Origin: Cloeon dipterum
Lineage: Eukaryota > Arthropoda > Insecta > Ephemeroptera > Baetidae
NCBI RefSeq assembly: GCF_949628265.1
Contig: NC_088786.1
Coordinates: forward strand, 31,889,681 to 31,953,680
Reading direction: 5' to 3'
DNA length: 64,000 bases
In this document: one piece after another, positions 24,577-35,422 of the stretch
Layout of the letters: each line of letters starts with the position of its first letter
Numbering within the stretch: position 1 is the stretch's first letter
Translations under genes and position numbers: made by a program
Notes under the pieces: generated by a model
What the model saw: only the letters and a program-made list of their open reading frames with translations
Told to the model about the DNA's origin: nothing
Database searches by the model: none

Positions 24577-27500
24577 TTAAACTTGTGTCTCTGGTAAATT
24601 GTCATCCTTGTTTTTCAAGTCTATTTGTTCAGGGGTTTGGGAAGAAAGTGACACGGCAGAAGAGGCAGGCGACAGAGATGGAGGTGAGGTGATTGTGACC
24701 GGAAGAACGGTGACGGGAGAGGAAACCTCGGACACCAAGGGGGTGCTTTCATCAGCACTGAGGTGCGGTTCTTCGTGATTGTCTCTGGAGCGGAAAATTC
24801 GGTCCTTGATTTTCTCCAGGCTGGAGGCGGGTGTCATTGACGGGGCAAGTGAACGCCGAAGCGCAGAAATGCGGCGAGGAGAAGCGGGAGGGGTGGATAC
24901 TTCAGGGAAGAGAATGTTTTCGTCTTGTGGGCCGGCCACAAGGAGAGAGACTGGCCGCTTGTTCTTCTCTGACGGCCGCAGCAGGCGTCTCGTACTACCA
25001 GGAGTGTCAACTGCAAAACGTTCAATAACTCCAGATGTGAGATCTGATTTAAATGCAGTGAAAATGAGCATGCAGAGCAGAGTTGGTTTAACGATCAGTG
25101 CAGTTTATTTATAGTGCCCACCTCAACCTTCAAATATGTACATGACGTATATTAACGAGATTAACTGAGAGTTTAGATAATGCGTGCCGCTTATAAGTGA
25201 CTATACTCCTCGTTCATGCCGGGAGACTCACTCTGTGCTGGCGAGTTGGTCGATGTCAAGAGCGGCGTTCCAGGCTCTTCCAGCACGTCTTCAGAGGCCT
25301 CTTCACTCAGAGTGCGTAGGGCCTTGGAAATCATTTGCTCCTCCATTGAAACCTGCATTTGAAATCGATTAATATTATGAGCTGTTGCCCGAAACACACA
25401 GTACTTGTTTCTCAAGCATTGACTGCTTCTGCCGCGTATCAATTCTGCTTGGTTTTGTTGTCTCCTTGGTGTCGCCAGACATTCCTGGTTTTGAACTCAG
25501 CGAACCTGCAAAATACAAATAAATAGGGCTGTGCAATTGAGACGGTCAATTTTTTCTGAGCCTCCAATCGTTGCAGGACAATCAAATGAGCACATATTTT
25601 GCTGTTTTAAGCCATTTTAACCACCTATTTACTTGCCAAAATGTTTAAAAGCAAACATAACCTTCTAAATCATCTATCAATCCATAAGTTTTAGCTGTGC
25701 GTTAGGAAATGTTTCCCACAGTTTCATTTTGTGCAACTTAACAATTTATAAAATTCTCCATAACATAAGTCGCACGTTTCTTGAAATTTGAGCAACACAA
25801 GTTTATTGGTAGATAATGCTTAATTTTTACAGTAAAAAGTGTTAATTGGGCTGCAAAATTTAATGTTTTGAAAAAAAAAACAGTATAAAACCAATAAATC
25901 AGCTAAAACCCTTTAATGAAAAGTATAAAAATACTTGAATAATAAAATTAAAAAACAAATATTTTGATTTATAAATTTGCGCATGAAATGAATGAATTCA
26001 ATTACGAAAAAAATATTGTCGTCAGTTTAAAATACAAAAATTCCTATCTACCTTTGTCATGAGCGAGAAGTTTTTAATCTTTAGCGTCAGTATTGCAATA
26101 AATATGAATGTTTTGGGGGAAAAATGTAATAGGGCTTTCAACAGAAGCCAAAACTAGTTGAGCGTGACCAGGACGTCAAACTTCCAGGAAAATTTACAGC
26201 ATTCCAATGCAATTTTTAAAAAAGGGACCTTGTAAGGATTCTTCGGTACAAATAATGTCTGTGCTTTCTTGCTGAAAATTGATAGACTAAAACTTACGTT
26301 GAACGGGAGCAAATCGTACTAGGTTTCTCTCTTCTACAGGATTTACAATCTCTTGTTGGCGGAGTGACAATATTAACCACTTGAATATTTCCCAATCTCC
26401 AAAATTGAGATGAACAACCTGAGATGAAACAATCTTTTTAGTACAAATAGTAAAAAAATATAGACCTGTATTTACATTTTTGAGCTCGTTCAAATCACAC
26501 ATTGCTAACACCTTTCCTCCAATGTTGTTTTCCTTGAGGGATTTCTGGAGATTGGTCACAGTGCTCGGACTCAGATCGTCAACGGAGTTCAAAAAGTCGC
26601 AGAATCCATCCACAGACATTCCCGACAGCTTGGTATCCTCAGGGTTGACTTGGATGTTGGGCATCGGTATCGGTGGTCTCGGCTGAATTATCATAGGCGA
26701 CTCCCAAGGGTTGGGCCAGTTCATGATCGGACCAGGCTGGTGAGGCATCTGAGGCATCTGTGGATAGACAATCGCCTGACTTGGCGGTGTCGGCGCTGCT
26801 CTCGCGTACGTCCTCGGTCTCCTCAGCAGTGCTGGCGGCTTGGCGGCTGCAGCGCTCGCGCCATCCTGCTGCACCTGAGCTGCTAAGATGTCTTCGATGC
26901 CCACGTTGTCGTCTTTGATGACTCGTTTCAAAAAGGGATCAAGATTTATGGTGAAAGGTAGGTAGAGGCGCATGTGGCAGACAAGCAGGTTGCTCCGGTG
27001 GTTTGCCAGAAAGATTTCCAGCTTTTTCTCATCAGCATCCATCTCAAGTAAAGGCTCTGCTTCTCTACTTTGTGGTACATAAACCTTGACCCTGCACAAT
27101 TCAAATGAGGCTACTCCCTTATGATTTTAAAATTGGATTAATTACTTCTCATAGACACTTCTCAAAGAGGCGCTATCGTCGAGAGCCTCTTCAAAAGCTT
27201 CCATGTACAGTATCATCCAAGACAAACGATAAGGCCACTGCTCAACCAGATTAATCCAAATCGAAACATGGTACCAGCTCACTTCCACTTTGAATGACCT
27301 TAACAACCGAACTAAAATTTAAAGAAAAATATTAGAACCACTTAATTTTATCGTAAGCCTAATATTTCACCTGTGATGTGCATAACATTCATCAGTCTCC
27401 TTAATGACTTTGGGTTGACATCTGAGAAGTAATCGTCAGTGATCATAAACCCCTTGGAACCGGCATCCATGCCGATGCCAACCCTGTTCAAATTAGATGC

Positions 27501-30500
27501 CAGAGAGCTGGCGACGCTTTCGCTGGACCACAGCCTCCTTGTGTTGCTTGAGCCTTTCCTTGCGTTGTTTGGTGCCTTCAAGCGGTCTCCTGCGGTTGAC
27601 TCAGAAGACAATCTCCGGGAAACAAGCAATGCAGAGTCGTCTTGGCGGCGGGAGGACCACTGCATGGCCACCTTGGCGCGGTTGATGGCCGAATTTTGCA
27701 GATAGAATGGCAAATGAACGAGATTGCGCATGTAGGAGGTGCCTGAGATGGGCCCTTCTGAGAAAACCCTTTGACTATTGGATTCCAGGGCACGAGCTAT
27801 GATGTGAGGATCAATGGCCAGGAGTACTATGAAGGGCGCATTCGCCTCGTTGAAAAGGGTACCAACGGCATCCAGGACTTGTAAAACTTTGTCTTGCTCT
27901 GCTGTATCCAAACCGTCAATCACGGCAACCAGTCTGGTTTGCTGACCAGAAAACGAATCTAGACACTCAACCTAGGCGATGATAATATTGTCAAATAGTT
28001 TGGACACAAAAATTAAATCGAATTACCATGTTAGTCATGAGGTTCACTTCAGCTCTCAGTTGGTGGATGAAGCCTTCGCCTTTGCTGTTAGAAATGGTAT
28101 TTTGCAGCTGACGCTTTTGGGATAGCACTAGGCTCTGAATTGCTCGACCGACAGTGAAGAGGTTAGCAACGATCGCGACACTTAATACTAGGCCTAGAGT
28201 AACCACAGCAGCCTGAATACTCCATGTCTCAATCCTGTCAGAGGAAAAAATGCAAGGTTGAAAACCAAATGATTTTTTGAAAACGGGTGCGCAAGTTTCT
28301 AATAATTTCAAGACAGTATTTAAATGTATTTCTAGTTGAAAACGGGTGCACAAGTTTCTAATAATTTCAAGACAAAATTTAAATGCATTTCTAGTTTTCA
28401 TAATATTACTTTAAAATAAAAATTAATTTACTAGCACTTACTAGATAAGGTAGTATCATGCAACGAAAACTAATGGATTTTTTCAATATATGCCTGAATC
28501 TTGGAAAGTCATGCACAAGAGACACAATAAATTTTCTTACTCGTTTTTGCTTGACGAGGCTCGCAGCCAAAATCCGATACCCAAGGCGAGCAGTAAAGCG
28601 CAGGTGTACAGCATGAGCCAAATGACAAAGTAAGGCAAGCAGCAGAGTCTTCTCCACTGCCAGGTGGACCTCATAGGCTCAGGTCTAAATGCACGATATA
28701 GTCTGGGCGCCCAAGTGCCGTAATCCTTCTCCAAAGCGTCATACAGTGAGCCAATCAAGTTCATAAGCGATGCCTCTCTGCCTGCCGCGGCAGACAACTT
28801 GGACTGGTCGCTGAAATAGAATCTGATGGGGCTGGCGTTGGTGTTTTCTCGGTTTTGCGAGGCGGGGTGGCAGAACAAAACCCTGAGCACCAGTTCTATG
28901 CGAGTGAGTCGATACGCCAGGGCAGAGCTGACTTTGTAAGGCCAATTCCAGTCGGATCTACAAAAGATGGTGTTGGTCAACGCACGGCTAAAATACTGCG
29001 AGCGACTACCTTTGAGCTCCAGTCCAGATCAAAAGCAGGATGAGATAGCAACCGATAAGGAATCCGAAACCTACTGAACTGCCCACAATCCAAGAGTTTG
29101 CGGCCAGTCCGCAAGCTACAGCCAATAGTAGAGACAAATGGACTAATAGGATAAAGAGAAGGGACGTGAAGGAGAATGTTGGTTCCACCCACCACTGTCT
29201 AGCGAACCCTTTCATTTCATCTGAGAAAAGCGAACTTTATTTTTGCAACCCTCAAAACATTGAGCAAATCTCACCTTTCAGTTTGTTCAACAAAAAGGAC
29301 TTGCCACTGCCCCATTTGGCGAACAAACCCACAATGATGGGCATCGTGAGGAAGGGCTCACTAAGTGTGTCTGCAATAGCGGCTCCGTACAGATCGTATC
29401 CCAGCAATTTCTCATTTTCACTGCTGGAGTTCAAACGCCCTGGACATAACAAACAGTATTAACACTCAGTTAGAGAAATAAGAATAATTATTACGTTGTC
29501 CAAACATTTGGCCCAATATCGTTTTGCTGTGCTTCATGTCCAGATTGTAGGGAGTTTCACCAGCCTTGTTTGGCCTATACAAGTGCTGACTGTGCTTTGG
29601 ATTCCTAAGCAAAACTTCAACAATAGCTTTCGATCTGGCGCGCATGGCAATGTGCAAGCAGGTGTCGCCTTTCTTGTCGGCTGCAGTGACTTTTGCCTTT
29701 TTGTCGAGTAGCATCTGGACGATGTCGGTGTTTCTGTTTCGCACAGCTTTCAGCAGGGCCGTGTCTCCGTCCTTGGTGGCCACTTCCAAATCAGGGTTCA
29801 CCGAGAGCAGCAGCTTCAAAATTGCAGCGTTTCCTTTCTCAACCGCCCAGTAAAGAGCAGTTTTGTGGTCCTGTAAACAAGAATAAATGTCAAAACGTCA
29901 GTCACGAGTTTCAGTTTGCGAAATACCCCACCTTGCCAGGGATATCAGCGTCGGCGTATTTTTTGAGCAAAGACTCGACAACAGGGCGATGACCTCCTTT
30001 CACAGCATGAATCAGTGGGGTATCCCCAGCCCTATCTTGAACGTTGATGTAAGCGCCTTCACTCAAAAGTGCATCGACAATGTCCTGAAAACCCTCTTTG
30101 GATGCGACAGCCAATGCGGTGCAGCCATCCTTATCCTTCAGGTTGATGTTCACTTTGGCTTTTAACAGCAGCGTGACGGCCTCAGAGTGTCCGCCAGCGG
30201 TGGCCACTAACAGGGCAGTCCACGAGTTCATTCCAATCGCGTCTACATTAGCTCCAGCCTTCAGCAAAAGGGTCACAGACTCGGGGTTGCCGTTTCTGCA
30301 TGCCCATACTAAAGCTGATGTCCCGCACTAAAATTTCACGAGATCAAAATTTTTGGTGAAAATCGTGGTTCTACACCCAAAAAAGGTAATGAATTAAAAT
30401 AAGTCTAGTGGAATAAAAATCTTCATGATGAATTGGAATGCCGGAAATTTTCACCGAAGGGAACGTCATATTTTAGTTTCAGCTTCAGTTTGTACCTAAA

Positions 30501-31576
30501 AAGCCCTATTTCATAAAAAAATCAGAACGTAAAATAATTAAATATTTCAAATTTTCGCATAGATAAATAAAATACAAAACAAATTTTCAACAGTATTTAA
30601 AATAATAAAAAATTAATGGCAATAGGCGTTTTCTTTACTTTTCTTTTAAAATGAGAATAAGAGATTAATTTTTCCTGAAAGTTGTCTATTTTTCATGAAA
30701 TAGGGCTTCGTGCAGGAGCTGAAACTATGGTAGATTATTAATAGATGACGTTTGTTCAGCACTTCAATTGTCATTTATGGAAGGGACCTCGTTAGGAATT
30801 TTCAAGAAGAAATATTTTATACCTTGTCAGCTGTGACAGCTTTGGCCCCATGCTCCAGCAGTTCTCTAATAATTTCCGAGTGTCCCCTTCCAGCAGCCCA
30901 GATCAGGGATGAAATGTTGTAGTTGCCCTGAGCGTGAACGTCTGCCCCTCGGGCCAGCAAAAGAGCCGCGGTTTCAGTGCGTCCCTTGTAACTGGCCCAC
31001 AAAAGGGCTGTCCAACCTCCCATGTCTCTGTGCTCGATGCTTGCACCCGCGTCCAGTAATCGGTTGCACACGTCCGTGTGGCCCTCTTTGGCGGCACACA
31101 GCAACGCTGACCAGTTGTCGAGGTCCTCGGCATTCACCTCTGCCCCGAAATTGAGTAGCTCGTTCACAAATTCGATTTTGCCCCGTGATGCTGCTACTTG
31201 GAGAGCAGTTGTTCCATTCTGAAGACATATGACACAAATTTTCTAAATAGTGTTCATTTTAATATTGAAATAGGATTTTTCTTTCCGTCTTTTCAGTCAT
31301 GAATTAAAGAGAAATACTCAAAAAGAGTTCAGTTATAATTTTGAAGCAAATTATATTAAAACTATAAAAATAATGAATGAAGGAGTCAATGGGAAAGAGA
31401 AAATTCACCTCATCACGGTCATCGACATTGACCCTGCGGGACTCGAGAAGGTCCTGCATGCCGCGTAGGTCATCGTCAACAATGTGGTTGATCAGCGTCC
31501 TGTGACCCATGGCCGCCATGACGTTGTCAGGCGCGGCGAGGGTCTGCAACAGCCCGTTACGCGAAATTACTATCAA
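24577..31576 (-). CDS. Kidins220: Kidins220/ARMS ankyrin-repeat membrane scaffold
   Basis: Fifteen exons keep one frame of 1498 residues: 31576-31409, 31218-30823, 30327-29932, 29870-29495, 29439-29275, 29220-29010, 28957-28541, 28234-28027, 27971-27371, 27311-27146, 27091-26476, 26418-26298, 25505-25405, 25352-25232 and 25010-24577. About eleven ankyrin repeats come first (e.g. [30 protein letters not shown]). A KAP-family P-loop NTPase follows, with Walker [12 protein letters not shown] and Walker-B-like LVAVIDGLD. Four hydrophobic segments interrupt it. Next come the conserved [12 protein letters not shown] block, a proline-rich stretch and a SAM-like domain ([10 protein letters not shown] ... 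[10 protein letters not shown]). The C-terminus is ETQV, a class I PDZ ligand. In vertebrates Kidins220 scaffolds Trk, ephrin and NMDA receptor signalling. The 5' start lies upstream of 31576 or at the internal ATG of [11 protein letters not shown]. Confidence 0.95.
25551..25622 (+). repeat. Dispersed repeat, copy B, in a Kidins220 intron
   Basis: This block matches 7301-7372. It sits in the unusually long 792-nt intron between the SAM-like exon and the next exon. AATAGGGCT occurs at both ends of the repeat-rich part (about 25523 and 26130), which suggests an inserted element with related ends. Confidence 0.5.
30476..30725. repeat. Imperfect terminal inverted repeat (MITE-like) in a Kidins220 intron
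   Basis: The left arm (30476-30514) and right arm (30695-30725) are inverted copies. AGCCCTATTTCAT is part of a 14-bp perfect stem, and GTTTCAGCT pairs with AGCTGAAAC at the outer ends. The loop is about 180 bases and AT-rich. AACGTCAT lies outside the left arm and ATGACGTT outside the right, so the inverted repeat may extend further. Most of this 495-nt intron would be the insertion. The superfamily was not determined. Confidence 0.6.
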
Positions 31577-31855
31577 CTGCAAAGTGGATTCAAGCGATAG
31601 CATAGACAATTAACAACATGTCCTAAGATCATGCGATGAAACTACGAATAATGGCAGTCAATTAGAATTAGTGCCGAGTGCATTTCCTGAACGACAAACC
31701 ACTATAAATCCAATCAAACTCCCTCCAACTTGAGGACAGACATAAAAATTGGCGTTTTTGGCGTGGAAATACACTCGGAATTATGACGCAGGATTAGTAG
31801 TGTTCACAAAAGATGCGGCTGGTTGAATATGGTTACTGAAAGTGGCCCTCTTCGG

Positions 31856-32293
31856 TCAACAAGGCCAATCAAGCCAAAAACGAGGAACACGCAGCATCCA
31901 GCACGAGACCTGGGACGAGAAGCGGCGCAGGCTGAAGCTGAAGCGCCTGCTGGAGCCATTGCTGTCGCCGGAGGGCGAGCCGAAGGTCGGCAGGTGCAGC
32001 AGCGACGTGGTCGGCGAGTGGCTCAGGAACATCTTGATCGAGCCGAGCGAACTGCCTCGGCTGCGCTGTCCACTGCCGTTCAACGCGGCCGGCTCCTGCA
32101 CAGAGTTCGCGGACGACGCATTCGACGGCGCCGGCGTCACGGACAACAGCGGCAGGGCCGGACGCCGCTTCTTGCCGCACGCTTCCAGCATTCTTCCTCG
32201 GACTGATCGCGAGCTTCCGTGATCTTGGCCAGTGGCCAATGGTGCTAAAAGTCGGTCAGTTTGGTTGATCAATTCCAAGCATCGAGCAATCAA
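31856..32293 (-). CDS. Candidate alternative N-terminal exon of Kidins220
   Basis: A GC-rich 145-codon minus-strand frame starts with ATG and is rich in serine and arginine (e.g. RRFSFSLRRFSSQ). After that CAG codon a GT would give a phase-0 donor (31900-31910 region) matching the phase-0 acceptor at 31576, which would add an N-terminal extension to Kidins220. The donor GTCTCG is poor. The opposite strand is also open over 31827-32222, with the same wobble positions. The reading strand therefore cannot be settled by third-position composition. Confidence 0.35.
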   Translation of the reverse strand: MIARCLELINQTDRLLAPLATGQDHGSSRSVRGRMLEACGKKRRPALPLLSVTPAPSNASSANSVQEPAALNGSGQRSRGSSLGSIKMFLSHSPTTSLLHLPTFGSPSGDSNGSSRRFSFSLRRFSSQVSCWMLRVPRFWLDWPC

Positions 32294-32846
32294 GACTCGA
32301 GCTAAAATGTAACTAACACGTGCACATTAATATCGATATTTTTGAAATTATTGCTCTGAATTAAAATCTGCGCTTGATTGATATGGTAAATTTCGACGAT
32401 GGTTTAGCTAGAAATAGAGCAACTCCTGTGAATTGTACAGCATGTTAAGTGGACACATTTCATAAGAATACGTAAGTCAGAATAATTTAAAAATAATTTC
32501 AGACAAACTTACAATTTTTGTTTCAGTGTGTTTTTTTATGGAAACCGGATTTTCACGAGTGGCCGATTATTTTAATTTATACAAAATTAACCCTGCAAGT
32601 GCCTGTAACTCTTTGATAGCAAAAGTATCTACGAATTTTTTTAAAAAAATCTGAAAAAATATACACCCATGTTTTGAAAACAACACAAACCAAAAATTAA
32701 ATAATGTACTCTTTGGAATCCTCGTTCCCGAAAAAAATTAATAGGAAAACACCAACGCTCAAGTACGGAAAATGAATGAGTTACTGTGAGGGTTGGATTT
32801 TTACCTCGAGTTTACTAGTAGACAATTAAAAATCGGGTTGTTTTAA

Positions 32847-33077
32847 CAGGGTTCGGAATTTACCAGAGTTTTTTTATTTTTACCATACCAGTGGTGTTAT
32901 TTACCGCGGTATTTACCAGTTTTAAGTGAAATTTTTTTGCTGCGGAGCACACTTTCAACTACTTAATTAATTATTAATTTATTATATGCTAAAAATACCA
33001 CTTTCTTGGTAAATACCTGGTAAAAACTTGGTGGTATTTACCGTTATATACCATTTGGTAAAAACTTGCGAACACTG
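32847..33077. mobile_element. Short hAT-like MITE, perfect 8-bp target duplication
   Basis: The 231-bp element begins CAGGGTTCGGAA, and its other end reads CAGTGTTCGCAA on the opposite strand (10 of 12 bases match). It is flanked by TGTTTTAA at 32839-32846 and 33078-33085. Internally it repeats GGTATTTACC/GGTAAATACC words. The 8-bp duplication and CAG ends fit the hAT superfamily. There is no coding capacity. Confidence 0.8.
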
Positions 33078-33605
33078 TGTTTTAAACGTGAATTTTGAAG
33101 TTATTTTATCAAGTATAATTAATTATTTGAGAGGAGCCACCGTCTCTTAATTAATTTGCAATTCATAATAAAGGTTTTCATTGGAAAGCTTAACCCCTTC
33201 CCGTTATAAAGAATGGACCAGAAGAGCAAAGAACTAAAATTATGAAAAGCTAACCAATTTTGCTAATTAAAATGCAAATAATAATTATTCTCTCATCCCA
33301 CCTTAAAGAGCGTTTGCATGTTGGAAGCAGACACGTTAACCAGCACTGGAAGAAAACTAAAATTTTCAAAATTTCGTAAGCATTGAATAGCTTTAAGCAT
33401 CTTATCTGTCTGTAGCAATAATGACAGTTAAATTCCTGCAAAAATCAACAAACTCACGATCCTATCATATTTACAAAATCAATACTTTACTATTTTTAGA
33501 AAAAGGGGGAAACGAGCCGCATATCAATGTTAAAAGTGTCTTTCGCGCTTTCAACTGTGGCGAAAAACAAATAAATTAATGGAAAAAAAAGAAGAAAATT
33601 AAAAC

Positions 33606-33737
33606 CTTGTTCGACCCTCTGAAAGAGGCGATGGACGGCGCCACGAACTGGTAAAACGTGGAGACAGCGCCATAGGACCTGAGAGTCGGGTGTTTGCCTA
33701 AAATCGCCGTGGCGTCATTAAGCGAGTGAGTCGACAT
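33606..33737 (-). CDS. Candidate first coding exon of Kidins220
   Basis: ATG opens a 44-codon stretch beginning MSTHSLNDATAILGKH and ending SIASFRGSNK before a GT (phase 0), with good coding composition. Phase 0 fits the acceptor at 31576, whose exon begins LIVISRNG. It is the best upstream start on this strand, but the donor GTTTTA is weak and the link is inferred. It could instead belong to a separate transcript. The intron would be about 2.0 kb and would contain the candidate exon near 32 kb and the MITE at 32.85 kb. Confidence 0.42.
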
Positions 33738-35331
33738 CGCGCCTGCCGACCCGCCGACGAGTGCCGAAGGCAGGAAAATTTCTACTGGAGCGCAGTTTGT
33801 GCCCGGCTCTTCGCAACGATGTTTACAGTGCGCACGACCACGAGACAAGCCCGAAATCTCCTATCTATCAATCGCGCGGCGTACAAATATTCCAGCCGTG
33901 GGCAGCAATAATTTGTCATGTGAAAAATGTATGGATGATAGATAACACGGCTCCAATCTTGTCTCACAATGACCAACACAGCGGCTCCTGCTCTCGCACC
34001 AACTGCATCGCTGGCACACACACACACATACCAATATCTCTCCTTGCGACACATTTCTGAGGCAACATGAATAGCTTTGTCGAGTCTCAAGAGAATAAGC
34101 AGGTAGTTTTATTATTATTTTTTTTTCTTGCTTCTCACTTAAATAATAACCCTTTAGGAAAACCCTATCTTCATTTGTATACGCAACGACGTTTTAGTCC
34201 AGTTGCATCACGTTCGATTTTAGTTTTAAGTACATTGAGCTGCACGAGTCATTCATCATTCAGTTGTTCTTTTGGAAGTGTGCGTTTAACGTCGAACGAA
34301 GTCTGCTGTTTCACTAATTGAATGTGATAACGACGATTTGAATATACGTAAAAGGACAGGATTGAAATGGGGACAAAACTGCAACGAAGAGGAGGTGCTG
34401 CTCCACAGCTGTCAAAATAGAGAATGTTACTGAGAAAATGTTTTACCTGGAGAGGAATCCGATCAATCCAAGGAATGTCCGATTTTTTCATTGCATATTT
34501 TCTTTAGGCTAATGAAAAAAGCCGTCGTCGACGGAGAACAGTCATAAGATTTTTGTAAACAAGTTGATGCCAACCTGACGACGACACACGTCATGTGACC
34601 CGAAGTTAGAAGCTAATAATTTAAAATAGAAATGTTTTTGAAAACAAAACAGCAGTGGTGCAACATAAATTTTCCAACAAATAAACCATTTTGAAGAATT
34701 TTTAGACAGTGGTGGCCCATCCCTTCTTTTTTATTTGTTTTTCGTAATATTACGCTGCTCAGCTGGTATGTTCTGTGTTAATGCTGTCATTCATAAAAAA
34801 AAACACGAGGCGCTGGGCGTACCCGCACCACGGCTTACATATTTGTTAACCAGATGGTGCTGGCGTTAGTTTTGTAGTAAAGTTCCCACGAAAGCAGCAC
34901 GTCGTACACCTAGCTCCGAAATAATTAATATTTCATTGCTCCAATTTAACTGGTAAGCACGGTTCTGAGTCGCCGGCATTCCTCCCGGTCTATCCAGCCT
35001 CAACGGCGAAATGGAACAGCTTTTGTACCGCTTCCAGATTAGGGGCAATTACAACTACATACAACATGACGACTCTTCACAATTCACACATCCGCGCCGT
35101 GAAAACGGACGCAGGAATTTATTTTGTCCGGCTATGGGCTAGGCCTCCGAAAAGCTGGATGTGACGTCACCAACATTAACAACTCTGTACTCCTTGTTGG
35201 AGTTTGCTGACCGGCGATTCTCCTGAATTTTTAACCGTGTGCGTGTGCGACTAATTCAACTTTGCGGGGTTGCTCTTCGCACGCACAGTAGAGAGTCAAT
35301 TTCAATTGCCCCCTCCCCGCACCAAGCCCGA
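33738..35331. other. Spacer between Kidins220 5' end and acyl-CoA-binding protein
   Basis: No coding frame is accepted. It includes a short CA run at about 34015-34028 and GC-richer sequence at 34.95-35.33 kb next to the acyl-CoA-binding protein promoter. Promoters for two divergent genes are expected here. Confidence 0.45.
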
Positions 35332-35339
35332 TATATAAA
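35332..35339 (+). promoter_or_regulatory. TATA box of the acyl-CoA-binding protein gene
   Basis: TATATAAA lies about 85-90 bases upstream of the start codon. A CT-rich segment with TCA-type initiator words follows at the expected 25-35 base spacing. Confidence 0.65.
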
Positions 35340-35422
35340 TTGCGAGCGGCTCATTTATCCTCTCTCCAACTCAATCACTCGCTAATTTCAGATCGCACCG
35401 ACACCGACCCTCCCAGCTAACC

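Noticed and set aside
28977-28998. 22-nt GT-AG intron that would also fix the Kidins220 frame
   Set aside because: Too short for an animal intron; the 52-nt alternative using TTTTGTAG also restores frame and fits local intron sizes.
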